NCBI GenBank assembly: GCA_965206395.1 | Contig: CBDBJK010000038.1 | Location: 186,001 to 250,000, forward strand | DNA: 64,000 bases | Source of the DNA: CBDBJK01 sp965206395 | GTDB taxonomy: Bacteria; Chloroflexota; Dehalococcoidia; Lucifugimonadales; CATOSD01 | Direction of reading: 5' to 3' | In this document: piece after piece, positions 53,283 to 62,491 of the stretch | How positions within the stretch are numbered: position 1 is the first letter of the stretch | Layout: every line of letters starts with the position of its first letter | Position numbers and translations under genes: made by a program | The notes under the pieces: generated by a model | What the model was told of the DNA's origin: nothing | The model's database searches: none | What the model saw: only the letters and a program-made list of their open reading frames with translations

Positions 53283-53618
53283 TTATCTGCTTAAGTATCG
53301 AGCATAGTTTTCTAAGGTCTCTTCATCGCTGCCCCAGTAGGTGTGATACTGCAATAACCAATCTTGAAGACCACGTAACGATTTTCGGTTGAGTGTAACA
53401 AAATTGGTTCGCCCGATTTTCTTACGTATTATCATGTCTGCGTTCTCAAGTACTTTTATGTGCTTGTGCATAGCTGGAAGAGAGAGACTTCTCATTGAAG
53501 CTAGCTGACTTAAAGAGCAAGGTTGCAAACTCAAAGCGTAAATGATCTCTCGCCTGTGTTTGTTGGCGAGGGCTTCAAAAACTTTGTCTAAATCTTGTGA
53601 ATTAGTGGCATCTGTCAT
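53283..53618 (-). CDS. ArsR/SmtB-type transcriptional regulator
   Basis: The 111-residue winged-helix protein begins SQDLDKVFEALANKHRREII. Its recognition helix region is SLSQLASMRSLSLPAMHKHI, followed by the wing KKIGRTNFVTLN. There are no Cys residues at the usual metal sites, so a non-metal signal is likely; similar regulators sit next to YCII or SRPBCC genes. It is the first gene of a two-gene unit. ISd-2 lies about 60 bp upstream, in or near its promoter. Confidence 0.87.
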   Translation of the reverse strand: MTDATNSQDLDKVFEALANKHRREIIYALSLQPCSLSQLASMRSLSLPAMHKHIKVLENADMIIRKKIGRTNFVTLNRKSLRGLQDWLLQYHTYWGSDEETLENYARYLSR

Positions 53619-53677
53619 AACAGTTAACTTTTAAGTTAAGTAGATTAGAACATTTGTATAAATGTCAATAGGCTCTA

Positions 53678-54926
53678 GTGGTCCAACATCATTGAAATGA
53701 ATACCATGATAGTCATTGTTCCTCTTGGGGGTTCAATCGTAACGTTGAACCGAGGAGGAACCATGATGTCTACCAAGAAGTACCGTATCAGACTGACTAC
53801 CGACGAACAACAGGAACTCAACGCCTTGGTCTCACGCGGTCGGGCTGCGGCGTACAAACAGACCCATGCGCGCATTCTGCTGATGAGCGATGAGTCACGC
53901 TCGGACGGGGGAATGAAGGACGCGGACATCACCAGCGCGCTCGGTGTGGGACAGTCAACGGTCGAGCGAATACGCAAGCGCTGTGTGGAGGAGGGGGTCG
54001 AGTCTGCGCTGAATCGCAAAAAGCAACTGCGTCGGCGTCAAAAGAGACTGGACGGCGAAGGTGAAGCACGGTTGATAGCGATGGCCTGCGGGGAACCGCC
54101 GGAGGGGCGTGCCAGTTGGACCCTGAAGCTGTTGGCTGACCAGTTGGTCGAGTGTGAGATAGTCGGGACCATTAGCACCGAGACGGTTCGCCAGGCGCTT
54201 AAAAAAAAACGAACTGAAGCCGTGGCTGAAGCAGAGTTGGTGCATCCCGCCCGGTCAGAGCGCGGAGTTTGTGTGCGCGATGGAAGACGTGATGGAAGAC
54301 GTACTGGAGGTCTACCAACGGCCGTACGATGGGAATGAGGTTCTGGTGTGCATGGATGAGACGAGCAAACAGCAAGTCAAGGAGACGCGAGTGCCGCGTC
54401 CCGCAGCGCCCGGCTTATCGGCGGCATACGACTACGAATACGAGCGCAATGGAGTGAGCAGCCTGTTCATGCTGTTTGCACCGTTGGACGGATGGCGCCG
54501 AGTCGAGGTCAGAGAGCGTCGCACGAAGGTGGACTGGGCGCATGTGATAAAGAAACTGGTCGACGAGGACTACCCTGACAGAGACCGGATCGTGCTGGTA
54601 ATGGACAATCTCAACACTCACAAGCTGTCCTCGCTATACGAGGCATTCGAGCCTGCTGAGGCGAGGCGTATAGCTGAGCGACTGGAGATACACTACACTC
54701 CCAAACACGGGAGTTGGTTGAATATGGCGGAGATAGAGATCGGTGTGCTGGCTCGACAGTGCCTGGACCGACGGATTGCCAATCAAGACATCCTGCGCGG
54801 CGAGGTCAATGCTTGGCAGAATCAACGCAACCGGGATGTGATACGAGTGGATTGGCGCTTCACTACCGAGGATGCGCGCATCAAGCTAAAGTCACTCTAC
54901 CCATCAATACAAAAACGTTGAACCAC
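53678..54926 (+). mobile_element. ISd-2, complete IS630-family element
   Basis: 1249 bp with TA at both flanks (53676-53677, 54927-54928), matching ISd-1 in all parts compared. It separates the arsR-YCII unit from an acetyltransferase gene. Confidence 0.93.
53763..54921 (+). CDS. IS630-family transposase with A9 slippage site (ISd-2)
   Basis: Same two-frame gene as ISd-1. The A9 run is at 54201-54209, with helix-turn-helix part before it and DDE part (CMDETSKQQ, VMDNLNTHK, GSWLNMAEIE) after it. Confidence 0.85.
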
Positions 54927-54977
54927 TAGCACCAATAGAACGAAAATAGTGAGAACAGAGGCGGTATGGGAAAGGCG

Positions 54978-55490
54978 TCAACTGCTATGGGAATGATCAG
55001 AGGCAGGTTTGCGGTCAATGGTCATCAGCCAGCAGTCCCGATACTCACCCTCATGCAGTTCATGGTTTTGCAAGACTTTGACTCGCTTGAATCCGCACTT
55101 CTCGTAGGAACGTACCGCCCGATGGTTCGATACTCGAGGGTCTATGACTATCCTGAGCGCGCCTAGCTCGTCGAACAGGTAATCGACAAGCATCGAAAGC
55201 ATACGTGTGCCGATTCCCTGGTTCCAGAGAGCAGGCTTGCCTATGAACAGGTCTACACCGTAGACGCCATCAATTGTATCGATCTCATACTCGTGACGTT
55301 CTGATTCAGCCACAGAATAGTATTGGATGTAGCCGATTGGGACGCCTTCGTGAAGCATGATACATGGTACAAGGCTGCCCTCGCCTCGCGCAGGCGGCCC
55401 GAATTTTTCAACAACTTTTGCGAAGTCGTGAGGATCATCTCTGCCTTCGTAAGACTCCAGTATCCTGTCGTCGGTGAGCCAGCCAGACAT
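54978..55490 (-). pseudogene. GNAT acetyltransferase (AAC(6')-like), N-terminus removed by ISe
   Basis: About 170 residues of a GNAT enzyme remain: GWLTDDRILESYEGRDDPHD, the acetyl-CoA loop region PALWNQGIGTRMLSMLVDYL, and DPRVSNHRAVRSYEKCGFKR. The family, aminoglycoside 6'-acetyltransferase-like, normally has some 15-25 residues before the first motif; here ISe begins only 7 bp before the first ATG. Beyond ISe and ISd-3, at about 57510-57530, the minus strand reads MTDACLPL, which may be the lost N-terminus in a shifted frame. A shortened active product starting at 55490 is possible but not likely. Confidence 0.65.
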
Positions 55491-55514
55491 CAAGAGGTAG
55501 GTTGTGTTGACATT

Positions 55515-56308
55515 TCATCTGAGCCATATGAGAGCACCGACGAAGTTCAAGAATCCCAGGAAACGCGATGACAGCTTGTCAAAGCGAGAGAAGATATGCC
55601 GGTAGTGCTTGATCTTGTTGATGAAACACTCCACAAGGTGGCGCTCTCGGTAAAGGTACTCATCATACTCTCGTGGCGTCTTTCGATTTGACCGAGGTGG
55701 AATCACAGGTAACGCGCCCCTGCCCAGGATGCATTGGAGAAAATCCATCGAATCGTATCCCTTATCAGCAATCACATGCTCGGTTTCGAAATCAGCTATC
55801 AATGCCTGTGCCTGGGTGATGTCGTGACGTTGACCTGCTGTGAGCTCAAAGCGCAACGGGTTGCCCAATCCATCCACGCTCACGTGGATCTTGGTACTGA
55901 ACCCGCCTCGGCTCCGGCCAAGAGCTTGGGCCGATTGGCCACCGTTTTTTTGGAGGCTCCAGCAGCACAGGGATGAGCGCGAACCACAGTGCTATCACAG
56001 TGCTATCACAGTGCTATCACAGTGCTATCAATGATGACATGCTCCATATCGGGGTCTTGCACAAAATGCTGATGCATTCGTTCCCATACACCCTTTTCAC
56101 ACCAGCGTGCGAAGCGCTTATATACGCTGTTCCAGTGACCGTAGTGCTCAGGCAGCAGTCTCCAAGGAGCACCACTTCGTGCCATCCACAGGATGGCCTC
56201 GACGTAGCGCCTGCAATCGTCCTCCTCTCCAACGTAGAGGTCTGGGCATGAGCGCAGAAATTCAAGGATTTTCGACCATTGTTCATTGCGTAATTCAGTC
56301 GTTGACAT
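55515..56308 (-). pseudogene. ISe transposase, broken by an 11-bp repeat expansion
   Basis: The first part (LRNEQWSKILEFLRS, EAILWMARSGAPWRLLP) leads to the first catalytic Asp in HVIIDST. Normally VVRAHPCAAGASKK would follow; here three extra copies of an 11-bp unit are inserted, bringing TGA and TAG stops. Further on an A7 run (AAAAAAC) provides the usual -1 shift into GGQSAQALGRSRGGFSTKIH and the rest (VIADKGYDSMDFLQ, RERHLVECFINKIKHYR). The 33-bp gain keeps the frame, so only the stops are damaging. Confidence 0.8.
55986..56029. repeat. 11-bp tandem repeat, four units
   Basis: ACAGTGCTATC occurs four times in a row, perfectly. It lies over the codons of the first DDE aspartate of the ISe transposase. 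Other members of the family have one unit at this place. Confidence 0.92.
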
Positions 56309-56342
56309 GTATCCATTATGCACCAAATGTCAACACAACCTA

Positions 56343-57507
56343 GTGGTTCAACGTTTTTGTATTGATGGGTAGAGTGACTTTAGCTTGATGCGCGCATCCT
56401 CGGTAGTGAAGCGCCAATCCACTCGTATCACATCCCGGTTGCGTTGATTCTGCCAAGCATTGACCTCGCCGCGCAGGATGTCTTGATTGGCAATCCGTCG
56501 GTCCAGGCACTGTCGAGCCAGCACACCGATCTCTATCTCCGCCATATTCAACCAACTCCCGTGTTTGGGAGTGTAGTGTATCTCCAGTCGCTCAGCTATA
56601 CGCCTCGCCTCAGCAGGCTCGAATGCCTCGTATAGCGAGGACAGCTTGTGAGTGTTGAGATTGTCCATTACCAGCACGATCCGGTCTCTGTCAGGGTAGT
56701 CCTCGTCGACCAGTTTCTTTATCACATGCGCCCAGTCCACCTTCGTGCGACGCTCTCTGACCTCGACTCGGCGCCATCCGTCCAACGGTGCAAACAGCAT
56801 GAACAGGCTGCTCACTCCATTGCGCTCGTATTCGTAGTCGTAGCCGCCGATAAGCCGGGCGCTGCGGGACGCGGCACTCGCGTCTCCTTGACTTGCTGTT
56901 TGCTCGTCTCATCCATGGAACCTCATTCCCATCGTACGGCCGTTGGTAGACCTCCAGTACGTCTTCCATCGCGCACACAAACTCCGCGCTCTGACCGGGC
57001 GGGATGCACCAACTCTGCTTCAGCCACGGCTTCAGTTCGAGCGCCTGGCGAATGCTAATGGTCGACTATCTCACACTCGACCAACTGGTGCTTCACCAAC
57101 TGCCACGCCCCTCCGGCGGTCAGGCCATCGCTACAACCGTGCTTCACCTTCGCCGTCCAGTCTCTTTTGACGCCGACGCAGTTGCTTTTTGCGATTCAGC
57201 GCAGACTCACCCCCTCCTCCACACAGCGCTTGCGTATTCGCTCGACCGTTGACTGTCCCACACCGAGCGCGCTGGTGATGTCCGCGTCCTTCATTCCCCC
57301 GTCCGAGCGTGACTCATCGCTCATCAGCAGAATGCGCGCATGGGTCTGTTTGTACGCCGCAGCCCGGACCGCGTGAGACCAAGGCGTTGATGTCGGTAGT
57401 CAGTCTGATACGGTACTTCTTGGTAGACATCATGGTTCCTCCTCGGTTCAACGTTTTGAACCCCCAAGAGGAACAATGACTATCTCATTTCAATGATGTT
57501 GGACCAC
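56343..57507 (-). mobile_element. ISd-3, degenerate IS630-family element
   Basis: 1165 bp, about 84 bp shorter than ISd-1/2, inverted, with both terminal sequences (GTGGTTCAACG, GTTGGACCAC) and TA at each flank (56341-56342, 57508-57509). It is inserted at the very edge of ISe. Confidence 0.88.
56348..57430 (-). pseudogene. IS630-family transposase, degraded (ISd-3)
   Basis: The catalytic C-terminal part (VLVMDNLNTHKLSSLYEAFE to GSWLNMAEIE, 56348-56815) is intact, but upstream several small deletions break the frame. These include loss of the A9 region and loss in the middle of the helix-turn-helix part. Not able to make an active product. Confidence 0.87.
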
Positions 57508-57589
57508 TAGGCAAGCGTCTGTCATCTCGCATCCGACGAATGGAGAACTGGACAAACGAGTCTTCGTTAACAGGAAAGGAAGTCAGTTT

Positions 57590-59956
57590 TCACTCCTGCG
57601 AGGGCTCCTCGGTCTTCACGATGCCCTTTTCGTATAGCTCCTCGATTTGCGCCTCCGAGTAGCCTAGCTCCTGAAGCATCTCCCTTGAGTGCTCTCCCAG
57701 CAGTGGCGTGGGTCTTGAGATTATCTCGCTGGTGTCGTGGAACTTTAGCCCGTTGCGGCTGTATTTCAACAGTCCCAGATTAGGGTGTTGGTGCTCGATT
57801 ATCATGTCGTTTGCGATGGCCTGAGTGTCGGAGAAAAAGCCCACATTGTATTCCTCGGCGACCAGCGCGCAGGAAACCTCGGACTCCCTCAGCTTGCGGA
57901 ACCATTCCTCCGAACTGCCTTTGCTGAAGGTCTGGGTCAGCTTGCCTGCCAGGGCCGTGTCGTTGTCTCGTCGTGCGGCCTCTGACGCGAAACGTGCGTC
58001 ACTGGCAAGGTCATCACGGCCTAACGCGGCGCATAGAGCCTCCCATTCCTCTTGAGATTCGGCGGCAAGATAAAACCAACCCTTCTCGGTCTCGTACAGG
58101 CGGTGGAGCGCGCTCAAACCATATTGCCCCTTGTCGGCGAGGCGGCGTGAGGGCTTGCCCTCATACTTCATAAAGCCATCTGCGCTCAACACGTTTCCGC
58201 CGTTGAGGAGATTAGTCGTAATTCGCTGGACGACTCCCGTGCGCTCTTTGACGAACAGGGCCAACAGGGTTCCCAGGACGCTCATCCCGCCAGCCGTGTA
58301 ATCGGTGGGAGCCAGCATACCCAGGAAAACCGGCGGGTTCTCAGGCCCTCCCTGCGCTCGTTGAAGGCCAGTCCAGGCCTAGGCTAGCGGGTCAACGCCG
58401 GGACGGTGGGAATAGGGGCCAGTCCAGCCAAATGCGGTTACGTGGGTCTCTATTATGCCTGGGTTTATATCTTTGAGCGCGTCTGTCCCGATTCCCATGC
58501 GATCTGTTGCTCCGGGGCGCATGTTCGCCAGCAGAATGTCGGCCTGAGACGCCAGCTTCTTCGCTATCTCTTGCCCTTCAGGGGTGCGCGTGTTGACTGA
58601 GAATGACCGCTTGTTGGAATTGAGGTGAAGGAAAAAAGGTATGGCTGCCGGACGGGATATGTCGCCGTCCGGGGATTCGAACTTTATCACGTCCGCGCCA
58701 AGATCGGTGAACATCTTGCCCGCAGTAGGCCCGGCGATGACGTTGGTTATCTCCATAACTCTGATTCCCTTGAGAGGCGGGTCAAACATGCTGCTATCGG
58801 TGCTTGCGGGCTGTGGCTCTGGCGACGGAACGCCATCAATCTCTGCAAGCACCTTGTCAGTGTGCTGACCGTAGACGGCGCGAGCGCCCTTGATTTTGCC
58901 AGGTGTCTCCCACATCTTGATGGGCAAGCCCATCTGCGTTGTCTTCCCAACTTCAGGGTCGTCGATATCGATGACCATCTCGTTGTGCAAAATCTGGGGG
59001 TTGCTCATAGACTCTTCGGCTAGAGAGGCACGGGCGTAGGGAACGTCTGCGTCCTCGAAGATTTCCTCCCACTCGGCGAAGGTCTTGGACTTGATGACGT
59101 TGGCTACGATGTCAAACAACTCTTGACGAAGCTCCTCTGTCTGCGGCCTCCGTCCGCCGCCGTACTTTGGGTCGGCTACTATATCGTAAATGCCCATGAC
59201 GGCGGCGGCCAGGTCAACGAACCCGCCGTGAATGCAGCCTAGCTGAACCCACTCGCCGTCGGCGCACTCCATCACACTGTAAAATGGCCCGCCTCCAGCT
59301 GTTACGGACAAAAAGGGACGCATCCCTACGGTGTCTCCAACTACCTTTGGCAGATACACGAACGCCCCGGCCATTAGCGAAGTTTCCACCTTCCGGCCTT
59401 TGCCCGTTTTCTCCCTCGACAGCAGCGACGCGACTACCCCTTGCGCGGCAAGTATGCCCGCTCCCACGCTCGCCGCCGGGTGGACGACGTGAACAGGGCC
59501 GGGCCGAAACGATGGCTGGCTTGCCAGCACGCCCGCTCGCGCCATCACGAGGTCGTGCTGCGCTGGCTCGTCCTTCAGTGGCCCCTCACTTCCATACGCC
59601 GTTATCGAGCAATGAACCAGGCGAGGGTTAATCGACGCAAGCCTGTCGTAGCCTACGATCGCCTGGTATGCGGACGATGGTGCGTAGCTTTCCACCAGCG
59701 CGTCGGAGATGCTAACCAGCTTGTCGAAAGTCTGCTGTTCAGAGACGATATCAAGAACGACGCTTTCCTTGCCCCTGTCCCAGATTTTATATCCGGGGTC
59801 GGCTCGCAAGCCTTCGCTATCAGGAGGCTCTACGCGTATCACCCTGGCCCCGTTATCGCACAGGAACATCGTGGCTATCGCGCCCGCAGGCCCCTGGGTC
59901 AAGTCCAGCACCGTTATCCCGTCTAATGCGCTTACCATCGATTCGTCTTTCTCCAA
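57590..59956 (-). pseudogene. Double-domain CaiB/BaiF CoA-transferase with one in-frame TAG
   Basis: One frame of 789 codons encodes two tandem class III CoA-transferase domains. The first opens LDGITVLDLTQGPAGAIATM (about residue 9); the second opens LKGIRVMEITNVIAGPTAGK (about 396) and runs to EELYEKGIVKTEEPSQE. The only defect is TAG at 58379-58381 (codon 526), between GVDPLA and AWTGLQRAQGGPENPP, where related proteins usually have Gln; one C-to-T change would do this. Without suppression the products would be a 525-residue protein and perhaps a second piece from ATG 58318. Two-domain fusions of this type occur in Chloroflexota and Actinomycetota. Confidence 0.8.
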
Positions 59957-60140
59957 TCAAATGAATTATTGCCGTATTGAATTCTCGCCACATTGTTATC
60001 CGAAGGTGATAAAGTGTCAAGGGAAGCCGGGCAGAGGCAAATCTCATCAAGCTACGTTTATCTGGTTGATTATCTGTGTTGACAATGCAACTGACTATCT
60101 TTAGCATCGGGTTAGAAGGGACTGAGTAAAGGAGAGCTTT

Positions 60141-60626
60141 ATGGCTGACCAGGAGATCAAATGGAAATATGAAGTCGTGGAACTGGGGCAGGCAGGGCCG
60201 CCGATTGATGTTGAAATCACTGAAGAGTTGATTTCCGGCTACGCAAAAGCCGTTCGGAACGACAACTCTGCCTACCAGTCAGCAGAGGATGGCGAAGCTA
60301 TAGCCATGCCGACGACGATCATGAGGGCGGCTCCGTTGCGTCGCGGCGACATCGCGGCAAATAACGGCTTCGTTGCTCAGGAGCATGCCAAAGTAGACTC
60401 GTTTCAGACCCCGTTTGCCAAATGCGAGATAAGATGGTTTGCGCCGATGCGTGCGGGGGACTCGATAACGAGCTTTGGTCATATAGTCGACAAATACGAG
60501 CGGCGGGGCAACAAGTTCGTGACCATTCGGGTCGAGGCGAGCAATCAGCGGGGCGAGAAGGTGGCCGAGTACGATTATACCTGCATCTTCGAATACGCGC
60601 AGGGCCAGAAGAAGCCGGTTTCTTGA
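60141..60626 (+). CDS. MaoC-like dehydratase, N-terminal (FAS1-type) domain protein
   Basis: The 161-residue hot-dog-fold protein begins IKWKYEVVELGQAGPPIDVE, with ITEELISGYAKAVRNDNSAY and CEIRWFAPMRAGDSITSFGH. In the family it forms a heterodimer or pseudo-dimer with a second MaoC protein to hydrate enoyl-CoA. The gene at 60913 encodes such a partner. It lacks the complete hydratase motif, so it is probably the non-catalytic subunit. Confidence 0.8.
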   Translation: MADQEIKWKYEVVELGQAGPPIDVEITEELISGYAKAVRNDNSAYQSAEDGEAIAMPTTIMRAAPLRRGDIAANNGFVAQEHAKVDSFQTPFAKCEIRWFAPMRAGDSITSFGHIVDKYERRGNKFVTIRVEASNQRGEKVAEYDYTCIFEYAQGQKKPVS

Positions 60627-60684
60627 TGGAGTTGGTGGGTGTAGGTAGGTAATAAATATGCCACGATTTTTTCGGCGTCACGCT

Positions 60685-60795
60685 AGACCTCACCCCACGA
60701 AATCAATAAGAGGCCTGAGCGAGAGGCCTGAAGGAGAGGCCTGGTTTTTAGTCACCCCTCTCCATTCATGGAGAGGGGACGGGGGTGAGGTCAGA
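60685..60795. repeat. Palindromic intergenic repeat R1, copy 2
   Basis: A 111-bp element between the two MaoC genes, ended by AGACCTCAC and GTGAGGTCAG. The part 60739-60795 is the reverse complement of 2260-2317 with few differences. It also has three short AGAGGCCTG units (about 60709-60741), absent from copy 1. Confidence 0.75.
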
Positions 60796-60912
60796 AGGCA
60801 GGCCAGCAAGAACCAATGCATTTTACAAATCACATACCTCTCTCTATTAACCTAGAGAGAGGATGCTAACCCTCTAAGGAAGTAAACCCTAACGAATCAG
60901 GAGTTAATCGAT

Positions 60913-61365
60913 ATGGCGACGGACACAAAGGGCATTACATTCGATTCTATAAACACGGGCGACGAGTTGCCTTCGTTCACGATTGGGGAGACGCAGGAGA
61001 CAATAAATTCTGCAAGGCTCTCTGAGGGCGAGGACGGAGAGGCTCCACGAAATATCCACACCGACCCCGAGTTTGCCAAGACAGGCATGTTCGGCGGAAC
61101 GCTTAACGCGGGCGTGACCACGATGGCGTACATAGGCCAGATGCTAGAGCAGTGGTTCCCCGCGAGCGCGTTTTACGACAACGGACGCCTGCTATTCAAG
61201 GCCATCGAGCCTTTCCGCCCTGGCGACACGGTGACCTTCACCGGAAGCGTAACAGGCAAACGTCAGGAGGGCGACAAGAAGCTCGTTGACTGCGAGATCA
61301 AGGGAATCAACCAGCTTGGCAAACTGATTGGTGTCGCGGAGGCAACCCTCGTCCTCAGCGACTAA
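60913..61365 (+). CDS. MaoC-like dehydratase
   Basis: The 150-residue hot-dog protein has RNIHTDPEFAKTGMFGGTLN, the position of the catalytic Asp-His pair of (R)-enoyl-CoA hydratases, although the motif here is NIHTDPE. GRLLFKAIEPFRPGDTVTFT is the typical central segment. It likely acts on enoyl-CoA together with the protein encoded at 60141, in the pathway begun by the adjacent CoA-transferase. Confidence 0.82.
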   Translation: MATDTKGITFDSINTGDELPSFTIGETQETINSARLSEGEDGEAPRNIHTDPEFAKTGMFGGTLNAGVTTMAYIGQMLEQWFPASAFYDNGRLLFKAIEPFRPGDTVTFTGSVTGKRQEGDKKLVDCEIKGINQLGKLIGVAEATLVLSD

Positions 61366-61384
61366 CGCCTTGCCACTGCTGCGG

Positions 61385-62458
61385 TCAGGAAGAAGGCTTG
61401 TACTTCGCCATGACCCTCTTTAGCTCGTCCAGAGGAAGCGCGTGGGCTGTGTGTCCCCGAACTCCGACTGTCGTCTCCGCCGCCGTCAGCGCATTAAGGA
61501 TCGATTCCTCTACGGCCTCGGCTGCGGCCTCAAAGATTGGATCTATCTGCTCGTGGGGCAGCATCTTGAGATCGTGCAGAGTGCTAGGGTCAGAGAGCAG
61601 GTGGTTACCGGTGGCAAGCGCGAGGAAGATGTCGCCGCTGCCGTTATGTCCCACGCCGCCAACCCTTGCCAGCCCCACTGTGGCGCGTTGGGCCAGCCGC
61701 TTGCACTGCGCTGGAATCAGCGGGGCGTTCGTGGCGACAATCACGATTATCGAGCCTTGCCCACGCGAGGATTGCCAGGGAGTTGGCGTGTGCTCCGGCC
61801 CGATTTCACGGCCTACGGGAACGCCATCTACGCGCAGCAGACGTCGAGTGCCGTAGTTTGCCTGCACCAGCGCGCCGACGACGTACTGGCCTGTGCCAGT
61901 CTCCGCGATTCGCGACGACGTTCCGATGCCTCCTTTGAATTCGTGGCACATCATACCTGTGCCGCCCCCAACGTTGCCTTCCTCTACGGGGCCAGATTTG
62001 GCTGATTCAATAGCCTGGAACACGTGCTCTTGTGTGACGTGAAACGCGCCGATGTCGTTGAGAAAGCCATCGTATGTCTCGGCGACGACGGGCAGGAACC
62101 AGCCACGATGACCCTTTTCAACGGCCTGAGCGACCAGCGCATCTCTGACGACTCCAACCTGGTGAGTGTTCGTTATCCCGATGGCAGAGCCGAGCATGCC
62201 TGATTCCTCTATCCAGAGCAGGCCTGTCATCTCGCCGTTGCCGTTGAACGAATGGTAACCCGCAAAAGCCATGTCGTCTGTAATAGCGCCATCGCGTGGG
62301 ATAATCATCGTCACGCCTGTCCGAGCGACACGTGGCTCGTCGTGAACGACTGTGGTATGTCCGACCAGCACACCGGGCACGTCGGTGATCGCGTTGTGTT
62401 CGCCTGTTGGCATGTATCCAATGCTAATCCCTAGATCGCGTATTCGAGCGCGAGTCAT
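61385..62458 (-). CDS. P1-family aminopeptidase (DmpA/BapA-like)
   Basis: The 357-residue N-terminal-nucleophile hydrolase has ITDVPGVLVGHTTV near residue 24 and GITNTHQVGVVRDAL. The self-cleavage region EFKGGIGTSSRIAE is followed by VGALVQANYG; the new N-terminal Thr or Ser would be the catalytic residue. LGxxNHSGSGD-like GVGHNGSGDIFLALATGN is present. Family members release N-terminal D-residues or beta-amino acids from peptides. It is convergent with the MaoC genes and probably unrelated in function. Confidence 0.88.
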   Translation of the reverse strand: MTRARIRDLGISIGYMPTGEHNAITDVPGVLVGHTTVVHDEPRVARTGVTMIIPRDGAITDDMAFAGYHSFNGNGEMTGLLWIEESGMLGSAIGITNTHQVGVVRDALVAQAVEKGHRGWFLPVVAETYDGFLNDIGAFHVTQEHVFQAIESAKSGPVEEGNVGGGTGMMCHEFKGGIGTSSRIAETGTGQYVVGALVQANYGTRRLLRVDGVPVGREIGPEHTPTPWQSSRGQGSIIVIVATNAPLIPAQCKRLAQRATVGLARVGGVGHNGSGDIFLALATGNHLLSDPSTLHDLKMLPHEQIDPIFEAAAEAVEESILNALTAAETTVGVRGHTAHALPLDELKRVMAKYKPSS

Positions 62459-62491
62459 TTTCCCTCCTCAGTGGTGAAGTGTCGTCGTGAA

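Larger units (their letters stand above)
55500..56340 (-). mobile_element. ISe, IS5-family (IS427-like) element
   Basis: 841 bp, ends GGTTGTGTTGACATTT and CAAATGTCAACACAACC, with TA on both sides (55498-55499, 56341-56342). ISd-3 sits in the right-hand TA. It has no similarity to ISb at the ends. Confidence 0.87.

Noticed and set aside
55986..56029. CRISPR-like repeats
   Set aside because: The four 11-bp units are contiguous, without spacers, and lie in a transposase gene.
57590..59956. Stop-codon reassignment (TAG or TAA read as amino acid)
   Set aside because: TAG, TAA and TGA all end intact genes here (for example GroEL TAG, CobB TAA, GlmS TAG), so the isolated in-frame stops are better explained by mutation.
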